From: an uncultured Bdellovibrionales bacterium
GTDB taxonomy: Bacteria; Bdellovibrionota; FAC87; UBA2466
Assembly (NCBI GenBank): GCA_937903155.1
Contig: CALCZU010000122.1
Span: 1-64,000, forward strand
Direction of reading: 5' to 3'
Length of the DNA: 64,000 nt
The translations under genes and the position numbers were made by a program. Under the pieces are notes generated by a model. That model saw only the letters and a program-made list of their open reading frames with translations, had not been told where the DNA came from and ran no database searches. Below, piece by piece: positions 35,241 to 43,422 of this stretch; within the stretch, counting starts at the first letter, position 1; the number at the start of each line of letters is the position of its first letter.

Positions 35241-36801
35241 ACGATTGATTTTAAATTGGGGCGTCTTAGCCCTCCTTTTCGCATTTTGCCCATCGATCAG
35301 GGCCGAACCCGATCTTACCATTGTGTTAGACCTCGATGAAACGTTGATTTTTAGGGATGTCAGACATCTCGACTCAGTGACGCAAAAGAGTTTCGACAAA
35401 AGGGATGCGACCACTCAAGGAAATGGAAAATACTACCGTCTGGCAAACGGAACCCGCGAGTTTGTTCTTTCTCTTCTTGACCTCTCTGAAGAAATTAAAG
35501 TCGAAGTCGGAGTTTTCAGCGCACACCGCGATACCCAACGCACCGTCGAGGTTTCACAAAATATGTGGAAGACGCGAAGAGCCGAGTTCGTTTCCCCATT
35601 CTCCTTCGTTATGGGCTATGAGTCTGTCGATAAGTTTAGAGACGAGTTCAGTTCGGAATTTTGGAGAGTTCAACCCGAAAATTCAGTTTTTACCGGCGAT
35701 ACAAAGAAAGACTTAAAAAAAATTCCGAATCGAGGAAAGTCCGTTATTCTGATAGACGACTCCCCCTCGGTCATGATGAGAGGGCAAGAAAAAAGTCTTA
35801 TTTGGATTCGCAACCGAACGAAAGAAGGCGAACTTTTTCGGGTTCGAGGTCTTATCGACGCCGCGGTCGAACTTGCAAGAAATCAGAAGATTAAGATTGA
35901 AGAAGCTCTTTGGAAACTTCAATGGAAACGAAGTCCGAATGGAGGCCTCGAATATAATTTCGAAAAATGCGACCACCCAAGCCTTTATCTGCGCGGCATG
36001 GAACGAATGAGGCACATCAACCCATGGGTTGAAACAAGACCTGAAAATTTCGAAAAGTTAAAACCGTCGAAAGAGATTTCAATCGAGCCGCAGATTTTCC
36101 CAAGGATTTTTCGTCCAGACTTGTTCCTGCTAAAACCCGTCCCTCCGGAACCGATCCCTCCCCTCATCGTGAGTCGTCCCAAACCGCTCAGTCTTGCTGA
36201 ATTGGACGGAAGTGTAGAACTTCGCAAGGGGCAAACCATTTTGATCGGCGGAATTGAAGAAAGGGTAGACTTTCTCCATAAAGAAAGCGAAAACACGCGG
36301 CTTTATGTTTTTGAAAAGCGTGGAATCGGGCCTGCCCATGCATTGAAAATTAATAGACGACAGACCACTGAAAGTCTTGAAAGAATGGAAGAGGAACAGA
36401 CTCTTTTCGCACATCTCTTAAATCATCGTCTTCCCCATGCGCGCGTTCTCTCGAAAGGACCTCATTATATTTTTAGAGAATGGGCAGAAGGGGTCACCGC
36501 CGAAGCATGGCTTGAAGCATGGACAAAAAACGGCGGCCCGATGAACGATCCGAGAGCGCAGGGCCTTCAAACTTTTCTGACTTATCTTATCGGCAATAAT
36601 ATTTATCTCACGCAAATGCGACCAAAAGATATCATTTGGAACGGCCGAAACTGGGTGGTCGTAAATGCCGGGGCCGTTAAAGACGACCTTCCAGCAAAAC
36701 AAGTTTGGAACAATTATCAAGATCGTTTTCAAAGACGGTGGTCTTTAAAACTTGGAATCACCTGCCAAACGGTGATTATTTCACTCCTAAAGAAGCCCTG
36801 A
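35227..36801 (+). CDS. Exported FCP1/SCP-type HAD phosphatase fused to a degenerate kinase-like domain, paralogue 3
   Basis: A 524-residue exported protein. The signal peptide (to about 26) is followed by a HAD phosphatase of the FCP1/NIF type: VLDLDETLIF (D35, D37), VFSAHRD, TGDTKKDLKK, and LIDDSPSVM (about 175), so all four HAD motifs are present. The C-terminal domain keeps the paralogue pattern: lysine in HALKIN (about 373), hinge IFREWAEG, loop LTQMRPKDIIW (about 462, catalytic Asp replaced by Gln) and VVVNAG. It overlaps paralogue 2 by 14 bases with AAGGA as ribosome binding site. An exported protein phosphatase with a sensing or scaffold pseudokinase is a plausible reading. Confidence 0.7.
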   Translation: MEHSRRLILNWGVLALLFAFCPSIRAEPDLTIVLDLDETLIFRDVRHLDSVTQKSFDKRDATTQGNGKYYRLANGTREFVLSLLDLSEEIKVEVGVFSAHRDTQRTVEVSQNMWKTRRAEFVSPFSFVMGYESVDKFRDEFSSEFWRVQPENSVFTGDTKKDLKKIPNRGKSVILIDDSPSVMMRGQEKSLIWIRNRTKEGELFRVRGLIDAAVELARNQKIKIEEALWKLQWKRSPNGGLEYNFEKCDHPSLYLRGMERMRHINPWVETRPENFEKLKPSKEISIEPQIFPRIFRPDLFLLKPVPPEPIPPLIVSRPKPLSLAELDGSVELRKGQTILIGGIEERVDFLHKESENTRLYVFEKRGIGPAHALKINRRQTTESLERMEEEQTLFAHLLNHRLPHARVLSKGPHYIFREWAEGVTAEAWLEAWTKNGGPMNDPRAQGLQTFLTYLIGNNIYLTQMRPKDIIWNGRNWVVVNAGAVKDDLPAKQVWNNYQDRFQRRWSLKLGITCQTVIISLLKKP

Positions 36802-36809
36802 AAACCACG

Positions 36810-39800
36810 TTACTTCTTGCCGCTATTGGCATTGATGACTTCTTCTTCAATTTCCCTTACGACTTGTTGTAAATAACCGGTTTGAAAAGATTTTGGATAT
36901 TTTTCGATACGTTTTTTGAGAGCAGGAATTGCTACGGCGGCCTTCACTCCCATTTTAGAGAGCGCGAATGCAGCATTCGTTACTGATGGAGATTCATCGT
37001 CGGCAATGACGTTGATTAGAGGTTGGATTGCTTTTTCTCCAATCCCAGCAAGCGCGCGACTGGCCGTCTGTCCTTCTAGTTTATCGGATAGAAGATCGAT
37101 TAACTTCGGGATCGCGGGATGCGAAGCTTCTCCAATTTGTCCCAGGCTTTCGATTGCAGCCCACTTCATAGATGGGTGTCCATGAGAGAGCTTTTCCATG
37201 ATGGGCTTTACCGCAGACTCTGCTTTAAGCCGACCCAGGGCAATGATCGCATTGAGTTCGACAGAGCCGTCCTTATCTGAAAGCGCCTTCGTCAATGCTG
37301 GCACGACCACCTCATTGTTGTGATAGATTTTCGACAACGTGGAGACACTCTCGAGCCTTACCGAACTATCCTCGTCCGAAAGTGCTTCGACCAGTCGTGG
37401 AATCGCGGGCTTCAACTTTGTGTCAATCGCACCCAAGCATTTTATACTCGCTTTTCTAACCTCCTTATTTTTATCACCGATCTGGTTCACAATCTCAGGA
37501 ATTGCGGACTCGGCACTGGGTCCCATTGCGCCTAGCGTGGATAAAACTTCGAGTCGCAATTTTTTATTTGGATCCGACAATGCCTTTTTCAAATGGGGAA
37601 CGCTTTTATCGCCCATATTGACAAGCGCGCGGAGGGCATCGGTCGGTTCGTCCGCTAATAAAAGCTCGATTAAGCGAGGGGCTGCGGGTTCTGCACGATC
37701 GTACATTTTCGCTAGAACCTCCATCGCTCTTTTTTGAATAGCCGCGTTCTTGCTATCGAGATCTTTGATGAGCAAAGGCAGAGATTTTTGACTGAAGATC
37801 GCAAGCGCTTCTCCCGCAAAAACAAAATCCATTTGGTCCTTACTGAATGTAGTCAGAACTCGGTGCAAGTCGGGAACCGCAATCTCGGCCTTTTTTCCAA
37901 TCTGCCCCAACGCGAGGGCAGCCATTCCACGGACCATGTCGTTTTCACTTTTAAGAAGGGATATCATTTCAGGAATAACAGGTTCCGCTTTCTCTCTGAA
38001 GGAGCCGAGCGCGATCGCCGCAGCGCCAACAACGTCATTTTCTTTATCGCCAAGCGATTTCCTTAATGCTTCGAACACTTCGGGGTTGAGAGCTTCCGTC
38101 GACATAAAGGCATGAATCGCCTGAAATCGAACGTCTTTATTTTCATCATTGAGAGCTTTGATTAACTGCGGATAGGCGCTCTTCCCTTTTTCTCCCATTT
38201 GGCTGATTGCCATCACCGTTCTTTTTCGGAGATCTCTATCGGGATCTTGAAGCGTTCGAGAAAGCTCGGGAAGTGCCGAAGCTGAAGCCGCTTTTAGTTT
38301 TCCAAGTGCATTCACGGAATATTTGCGAACCGCTAAGTCTGGAGAAGAGAGACGCTGCCGCAGGATCTTGACACCATTTTCCCCTAAACTAGAAAGCAGT
38401 TCTTCTGCGATTTGAAAAGCATCCCCTGGATCCTCTAATAACTCAGCCAAATAAGGAACAATGTCTTCGGCTCTCTCTGCCGCCTTGGTTTTGGGATCTT
38501 TCAAGTATCTCAATGCGACTTTTACAAACCGGTCATTGCGGCTCGCAAGGAGAGTCGAATAAAACCGAACGGGATTTTTCACGATCTCATCCGCAAAAAG
38601 TTTGTTTTTTAAGTCTTGTCCAAACCAGTGTTCTACTTTTTGAAGGGGAGAAAGACAGACATTGTCTTTACTATTGGCCGCTGTAAAGTCCTTCGCTTCG
38701 ATGTCTGAAATGAGTTGATAATTCAACCAAGATTCATCTAGGAGTGCGATCAGATTTTTAGGATCCGTATTTTTCTGTAAATACGTGTGAATGGCTTCGC
38801 TGTCTTCCAAAAGCGCGGAGTCTACTTTCGCTCGACCTTCAGCCGTTCGACTCAACCCCACAAACTTACCTAAAGCGGCGGATTTGTCTTGAGCCAAGAC
38901 ACATTTTGGAAACTTACTTCCCTTCTCCGACGGAACGGTTCCCAACTGCCGGTCTGCAATTTCTAAAAGCATGGAAATTTCTTCGTTGATGCCCTTCAGA
39001 TTTGAGAACTCCACATTCTCTCGATATTTTCCGGCCTGCTTTACGATCGCTTCTGATTTTTTCAGTGCGGATTTGAGATGAGCGAGAGCAAGTAACGGCT
39101 GACCTTCTTGGAGAAGACGATAACCTGCGAGCATTCCTGATTTGACACCTGCGGGCGTGTAAAAATACTTCCGGCTCAAATCGGGAAGGGAATCATAATT
39201 TCCGTCATTGAGTGCCTCTTGAAGTTCTTTATTTCCGGAGACTTTATTCGTGAAAAGACTTAGTGGCAGGTCCTCATCCGGGTGAAAAAAACCTTCTTGG
39301 ATATTCTGATAAAGATTATGGATTTTCCCATCCACGCAGCTGAAAAGATCATTTGCGCGAGGCGTATCCTTTACAACGTCCACTAACCCTGATCGGAAAG
39401 GGCCTGAGTCTTTGACCTCTTTTAATCCCTTTACGAGTTCATCAATCCGGTTGGATTTCGTTCCATTGACTTCTGGGAAAGAAAACGTCGAAGCCTGAGA
39501 GGCGGCGGCCGAAGGAAATTGTTTTAAAAAGTCTTGAATGGCGGGAAGTTTTGTTTCTTCTGCCGCTAACCGAATCGTCTCCATTGCAAGCGCTTGCAGT
39601 TTTTTGTTCGAACTCTTGTGAGTGTGTTCTGTCAAAAGGTAGAGCAGTCTGCGAATCGGGCGGTAAAACCGCTTACTCTCTTTTTCTTTGAGAAGCGCTG
39701 GAACTTTTTCACAAATAGCCACGAGCCCTTCAGCAGAAGACAGCGTTGAGAGAGCCTTTGCATCATCGCCCTCCCCGGTCAGAACCACCTGCAACGCGGT

Positions 39801-40019
39801 ATCGTATTTCGGTCGGTCTTCTAAAGCAATGGTCGGAAGCTGGTCTTTAAACACTACCACTTTCGGAAAATACTTCTTTTCAAACTCGAGGTTAAACTCT
39901 GAAAAGCCAGGGCACGCGAACTTCTCGTGAACCATTCTAGCAGCTTCTTTGCCGGCATGAATTGGCAATTCCGCATGAAGGAGCGCACTTAAGCAAAGCC
40001 CCACTAAAAGTATTCTCAT
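36810..40019 (-). CDS. Secreted HEAT-repeat protein
   Basis: A 1069-residue exported protein (signal peptide to about 16, LSALLHA). The first 470 residues are helical and of no known family. From about 490 to 1030 there are some fifteen HEAT/PBS-lyase-type repeats of 35-40 residues, with units such as LGKLKAASASALPELSRTL. These form a curved solenoid that usually binds other proteins. A GGAG ribosome binding site precedes the ATG. It is convergent with the three-gene cassette, 8 bases away, and may be an extracytoplasmic scaffold; no functional link is shown. Confidence 0.8.
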   Translation of the reverse strand: MRILLVGLCLSALLHAELPIHAGKEAARMVHEKFACPGFSEFNLEFEKKYFPKVVVFKDQLPTIALEDRPKYDTALQVVLTGEGDDAKALSTLSSAEGLVAICEKVPALLKEKESKRFYRPIRRLLYLLTEHTHKSSNKKLQALAMETIRLAAEETKLPAIQDFLKQFPSAAASQASTFSFPEVNGTKSNRIDELVKGLKEVKDSGPFRSGLVDVVKDTPRANDLFSCVDGKIHNLYQNIQEGFFHPDEDLPLSLFTNKVSGNKELQEALNDGNYDSLPDLSRKYFYTPAGVKSGMLAGYRLLQEGQPLLALAHLKSALKKSEAIVKQAGKYRENVEFSNLKGINEEISMLLEIADRQLGTVPSEKGSKFPKCVLAQDKSAALGKFVGLSRTAEGRAKVDSALLEDSEAIHTYLQKNTDPKNLIALLDESWLNYQLISDIEAKDFTAANSKDNVCLSPLQKVEHWFGQDLKNKLFADEIVKNPVRFYSTLLASRNDRFVKVALRYLKDPKTKAAERAEDIVPYLAELLEDPGDAFQIAEELLSSLGENGVKILRQRLSSPDLAVRKYSVNALGKLKAASASALPELSRTLQDPDRDLRKRTVMAISQMGEKGKSAYPQLIKALNDENKDVRFQAIHAFMSTEALNPEVFEALRKSLGDKENDVVGAAAIALGSFREKAEPVIPEMISLLKSENDMVRGMAALALGQIGKKAEIAVPDLHRVLTTFSKDQMDFVFAGEALAIFSQKSLPLLIKDLDSKNAAIQKRAMEVLAKMYDRAEPAAPRLIELLLADEPTDALRALVNMGDKSVPHLKKALSDPNKKLRLEVLSTLGAMGPSAESAIPEIVNQIGDKNKEVRKASIKCLGAIDTKLKPAIPRLVEALSDEDSSVRLESVSTLSKIYHNNEVVVPALTKALSDKDGSVELNAIIALGRLKAESAVKPIMEKLSHGHPSMKWAAIESLGQIGEASHPAIPKLIDLLSDKLEGQTASRALAGIGEKAIQPLINVIADDESPSVTNAAFALSKMGVKAAVAIPALKKRIEKYPKSFQTGYLQQVVREIEEEVINANSGKK

Positions 40020-40097
40020 TCAATTTCTCCGAAGACGTTATTATAACGCCTTCCTCCGGACCTGTCATTCGAATCGGTTTTAGAGTAGCTTAGGGTG

Positions 40098-40964
40098 ATG
40101 CCTGAGCTTTCTGAAATTGAGACCGTTTGTCGAAAAATTAATAAATATTTAGTTGGAAAAAAGATTAAAGAAGTCACGTTAGATGAATCCGACCGTTACT
40201 TTTACGCTTTCGCCTCGGCAAAAGAGGTCAAAAAACACTTGCTAGGGGCGCGAATCAAAGGGACGGGCAGAAAAGGAAAATATTTTTGGATTGTCCTCGA
40301 TAAAAAACCCTGGCCGATGATTCATTTAGGAATGAGCGGAAACGTTATTTTTGTCGAACCCAAATTAAAAACGGTTCGAAAACAAAAAGGCTGGGAAGGC
40401 GCTCGACTCTGGGCCGAGGACGATAAAAAACTGCAAGACAAGCTTTGGTTTAGCCGTTTGATGATTGTCACTGACGAAGGTACGGAAATGGCAATCGTCG
40501 ACCCACGTCGCTTCGGTCGGATGTGGCTCACGGACGATCCTTTAGAGCATCCCAAAATCAAGCGACTAGGCTACGATCCGCTTATCAACTTCCCCTCTGT
40601 TAAAATTTTAGGTGAAAAACTTAAAAGGAGAAAAAAAGCGATTAAGTCGGTACTCCTCGACCAAAACTTATTCGCGGGCGTCGGCAATTGGCTCGCCGAC
40701 GAAATCCTCTTTCAAGCCAGAATTTCCCCCCATCACAAAGCGTCTGAGCTCACCCCTATACAAATTAAAAGTCTTCACAAATCTGTTTTGTCGGTCGTGA
40801 AAACAGCCGTGTCCGCCGAAGCCGACTATGACCATTTCCCTAAAACCTGGTTATTTCACGAACGCTGGGGCAAAGTTAAAAACTCAAAAACCTCCAAAGG
40901 TAAAATCGTCCACGAAGAAATTGGCGGCCGAACCACTGCCTGGGTCCCCACCTGGCAAAAATAA
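40098..40964 (+). CDS. Fpg/Nei-family DNA glycosylase without zinc-finger cysteines
   Basis: A 288-residue base-excision repair enzyme. It starts MPELSEIETV, with the catalytic Pro2 and Glu3 of the family; the ATG at 40098 was chosen over the GTG in front because Pro must be residue 2. IHLGMSGN, DPRRFGR and LLDQNLFAGVGNWLADEIL (helix-two-turn-helix) are present. At the C-terminus the usual Cys4 zinc finger is replaced: GGRTTAWVPTWQK keeps the DNA-contacting Arg and the shape but has no cysteines. Zincless fingers are known in NEIL1 and plant FPG. It likely removes oxidised purines. Confidence 0.88.
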   Translation: MPELSEIETVCRKINKYLVGKKIKEVTLDESDRYFYAFASAKEVKKHLLGARIKGTGRKGKYFWIVLDKKPWPMIHLGMSGNVIFVEPKLKTVRKQKGWEGARLWAEDDKKLQDKLWFSRLMIVTDEGTEMAIVDPRRFGRMWLTDDPLEHPKIKRLGYDPLINFPSVKILGEKLKRRKKAIKSVLLDQNLFAGVGNWLADEILFQARISPHHKASELTPIQIKSLHKSVLSVVKTAVSAEADYDHFPKTWLFHERWGKVKNSKTSKGKIVHEEIGGRTTAWVPTWQK

Positions 40965-41019
40965 TTCAACGAATCGGTACACCTCCTGCATGTTCAAACT
41001 TCCAAAAGAAGGAACAAAC

Positions 41020-41181
41020 ATGGCTAAAAAGAAAAAGAAGAAAAAAACCGGACTCTATGCCAACATCCACCGCGCCCAAGAACGCGCAAAACGCGGCGGC
41101 AAACCCGTCCGAAAGCGGGGTCAGCCAGGCGCCCCCAATGACGAAGACTTCAAAAAAGCCAAAAAAACCGCCAAAAAATAA
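41020..41181 (+). CDS. Very basic 53-residue protein
   Basis: Starts at the ATG 41020 with GAAGGAAC just upstream. The chain is lysine rich (AKKKKKKKTGLYANIHR) and holds the phrases YANIHRAQERAKRGGKP and GAPNDEDFKKAKKTAKK. I recall similar small basic proteins with a YANIHxK core (DUF6321-like), mainly from phages and environmental genomes. Nucleic-acid binding is plausible from charge alone. It lies between the glycosylase and a small membrane protein gene and is close enough (19 bases) to be co-transcribed with the latter. Confidence 0.65.
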   Translation: MAKKKKKKKTGLYANIHRAQERAKRGGKPVRKRGQPGAPNDEDFKKAKKTAKK

Positions 41182-41200
41182 GAAAGAAAGTTGTAAATCA

Positions 41201-41656
41201 ATGAAACTGACTCACGGTGCCCTTGCAGGATTAGTCGCCACTGTTCCGATGACGATTGCAATGAAGGAAATGTTCAATCACCTTCCAGAAAGGGATCAAT
41301 TCCCTCTCCCCCCACGGCACATTACTTTAAATATCGCCGACAAACTGAATATTCGTGAAAAGCTCGGGGAACAAGAGCGAAATATTGCAGTGGCTGTGTC
41401 CCATTTTGGTTACGGAAGCGCGATGGGCGCATTGTATGCTTTAGTTGAAAAAAAACTCCCAGGGCCGCCTTTGGTGAAAGGCATTACCTTTGGCTTAGGA
41501 GTGTGGGCCGGCAACTACCTTGCGGCACTCCCCGCAACCGGATTGCTCACGTCCGCCCGAAAACATTCCTCCGCTAGAACTTCCCTCATGATCGCCGCCC
41601 ACCTCATCTGGGGAACCACGGTCGCACTCGCATCGAAGGGTTCCTCAAACCCATAA
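41201..41656 (+). CDS. Small inner-membrane protein (YagU/DUF1440-like)
   Basis: A 151-residue protein from the ATG at 41201; a longer frame reads into the previous gene in another frame. Four hydrophobic stretches are seen: LTHGALAGLVATVPMTIAM, GSAMGALYALV, GITFGLGVWAGNYLAALPA and SLMIAAHLIWGTTVALA. A Gly-rich character and a HxxYG motif recall the DUF1440/YagU group of small membrane proteins, and this match is tentative. Function unknown. Confidence 0.6.
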   Translation: MKLTHGALAGLVATVPMTIAMKEMFNHLPERDQFPLPPRHITLNIADKLNIREKLGEQERNIAVAVSHFGYGSAMGALYALVEKKLPGPPLVKGITFGLGVWAGNYLAALPATGLLTSARKHSSARTSLMIAAHLIWGTTVALASKGSSNP

Positions 41657-41702
41657 CTTTCGTGCGTCTTGACTAGTTTGCTCGAGTTTGGGAGACGTAC
41701 GT

Positions 41703-42068
41703 ATGCTTACAACTCACTCTGCTTCCAAACTTTTGAATCAACTTGATGGAATTACGCTAAAAGAACATTTCGGCGCCGAAGCCTTCTGCGCGAATGGACG
41801 AATGTTCGCGACTCTTTGGACAGAAAAGAAAGAAGTCAATCTCAGGCTGAGTCGCTCAGAACAACAGAAATTTCTTCTCCTCGATGGCGAAGGCTTTGTG
41901 GAAATCCACAATGCCTGGGGCAAACAAGGATGGACTCGCTGCCAACTCGAATTCGTTGATTCGAAGGACTTTGAAGCTGCCATCCAGTCCGCGTGGAAAC
42001 ACTCCGAAGTTCCGACCAGCAAAGCAAAAAGGGTCAAGCCTCGTCAGAAAAAGCGTAAGAAAAAGTAA
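41703..42068 (+). CDS. MmcQ/YjbR-family protein
   Basis: A 121-residue cytoplasmic protein from the ATG at 41703, with GGGAGA upstream; a TTG 15 bases earlier opens a longer frame but is less likely. The core (FGAEAFCANGRMFATLW, VNLRLS, GWTRCQLEF, AAIQSAWKH) matches the YjbR fold, a small DNA-binding-like domain of unknown function. It has an added basic tail (RVKPRQKKRKKK) that would favour nucleic-acid binding. It is convergent with the next gene with no gap. Confidence 0.7.
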   Translation: MLTTHSASKLLNQLDGITLKEHFGAEAFCANGRMFATLWTEKKEVNLRLSRSEQQKFLLLDGEGFVEIHNAWGKQGWTRCQLEFVDSKDFEAAIQSAWKHSEVPTSKAKRVKPRQKKRKKK

Positions 42069-42905
42069 TTATCTGCCCTGAGCTGGCTTCACAAATTTCA
42101 ACGTCATGCGATCGCTTTCGCCGATCTCAAGATACTTCGCTTTGTTCTTCTCTCCGAGTTTTAGCGAAGGGGGAAGCGTCCAGACGCCCTCGGGATGGTT
42201 CTTCGTGTCTTTCGGATTGGCGTTGATTTCGGACTTTCCAGCGAGCTTAAACCCAGCCTTTTCTGCTACTTGAATCAAATACGCTTCATTCACATAACCG
42301 CTTTTGCCGAGAGGATCTTGTTTGCTTCCTTTTTTGCCTCGATGCTCTTCAATGCCTAAAATTCCGCCGGGTTTTAATGAGGTGTAAAAAGATTTGAATA
42401 CGGAAGGAAGTGTTTGGGGACCGTCCGACATCCAATTGTGCACGTTACGGAAAGTCAAAATTCTATCGACCGAATTTGCAGGTGCAACTTCAAGAAAAGT
42501 CGGCGGCTCAAACACCGCAAATTTTACTTTTCCATACCATTCGGGATGGGTCGCAAGTTTTGCTTTAAATTTCTCGGTACCTTTTCTGCGGTACTCGTTC
42601 TTAGATTCTGGATTACCAGCGGCGGCAATCAAAACGCCTTTGTCTTTTAAGTAAGGCGCTAAGATTTCGGTATACCAACCTCCGCCCGGCCAAATCTCAA
42701 CCACCTGCATGTCATTCTTCACTTCGAAAAATTCGAGTGTTTCTTGAGGGTGGCGATAGATATCGCGAGCTTTGTTTTCATCTGAACGTTGCGTTCCTTT
42801 AACAATTTCTGCAAGCGATGCGGGCGCCTCGTCCGATTTTTTATCGGGAGAAGAAGCACAACCGATTAAAGCCAATAGACACGTCACAAGGATAAGATTT
42901 TTCAT
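42069..42905 (-). CDS. Lipoprotein with a class I methyltransferase fold (COG4798-like)
   Basis: A 278-residue predicted lipoprotein (lipobox LIGC, Cys about 16) fused to a Rossmann-type methyltransferase domain: DIYRHPQETLEFFEVKNDMQVVEIWPGGGWYTEILAPYL holds the SAM-binding motif I, and LTFRNVHNW and GILGIEEHRG are later motifs. A methyltransferase outside the cytoplasm has no obvious SAM supply, yet such exported predicted methyltransferases recur in Gram-negatives. The GIEEHRGKKGS loop may bind a substrate. The start has no ribosome binding site; TAGAAT lies 7 bases before it. Confidence 0.8.
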   Translation of the reverse strand: MKNLILVTCLLALIGCASSPDKKSDEAPASLAEIVKGTQRSDENKARDIYRHPQETLEFFEVKNDMQVVEIWPGGGWYTEILAPYLKDKGVLIAAAGNPESKNEYRRKGTEKFKAKLATHPEWYGKVKFAVFEPPTFLEVAPANSVDRILTFRNVHNWMSDGPQTLPSVFKSFYTSLKPGGILGIEEHRGKKGSKQDPLGKSGYVNEAYLIQVAEKAGFKLAGKSEINANPKDTKNHPEGVWTLPPSLKLGEKNKAKYLEIGESDRMTLKFVKPAQGR

Positions 42906-42912
42906 AGCGCTT

Positions 42913-42918
42913 ATTCTA
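42913..42918 (-). promoter_or_regulatory. -10 element of the methyltransferase-lipoprotein gene
   Basis: TAGAAT on the minus strand, 7 bases before the ATG at 42905. A TTGTTG hexamer lies 18 bases upstream. Leaderless layout. Confidence 0.4.
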
Positions 42919-43002
42919 TGACAAAAAACACCGCTGCAACAACTTTTTTTCGACGGAAATCGAACGGCGCCACTGTCGCTAACTTAACATTCTGCGCCAG
43001 GG

Positions 43003-43422
43003 CTATTTCGGCGTTTGAAATAAAAACTCGTTTACAATCCCCGACAACAGCTGCATGCCGTCCAGACTGCTCGGCTTCATCACAAAACGGTTCGCACCGA
43101 ACTCGAGACACTCCCGTTTGTCTTGAGGATTATTCGATCCGGAGACCATCAAAACAGGAACCTTTTCAAACTCGGGCAGACGGCGAATTTCTTTTAAGAG
43201 CTCTTTCCCATTCTTTTTAGGAATGTTCAGATCCAGAATCACTAGACGCGGAGTCGCTCGTTCACGATAGTTATGTTCCTTCTGAATATACTGCGAGGCC
43301 TCCTCGCCATCAGAGCAGACCGTGAAACGATAGCCTTTGGGAGCCTCGGGGAAAAAATGCCGATATAAAAAGACATCCGCCGGATTGTCTTCCACGAGTA
43401 GAATTTCGATTTTTTCACCCAT
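43003..43422 (-). CDS. Single-domain response regulator (Rcp1-like)
   Basis: A 139-residue stand-alone receiver domain. Acidic pocket LLVEDNPADVFL, phospho-accepting Asp in VILDLNIPKK (about 70), Ser in MVSGS, and Lys in VMKPS, as in the Rcp1 group that serves phytochrome-like and hybrid kinases. Last gene of the five-gene signalling operon; it overlaps the kinase stop by 8 bases. It probably receives phosphate from the kinases encoded upstream and relays it to an unseen target. Confidence 0.9.
   Translation of the reverse strand: MGEKIEILLVEDNPADVFLYRHFFPEAPKGYRFTVCSDGEEASQYIQKEHNYRERATPRLVILDLNIPKKNGKELLKEIRRLPEFEKVPVLMVSGSNNPQDKRECLEFGANRFVMKPSSLDGMQLLSGIVNEFLFQTPK

Noticed and set aside
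41057..41200. Longer N-terminus for the membrane protein gene at 41201
   Set aside because: The extra residues come from reading the basic small gene in another frame and have low-complexity composition. The start at 41201 gives a membrane protein of normal shape.
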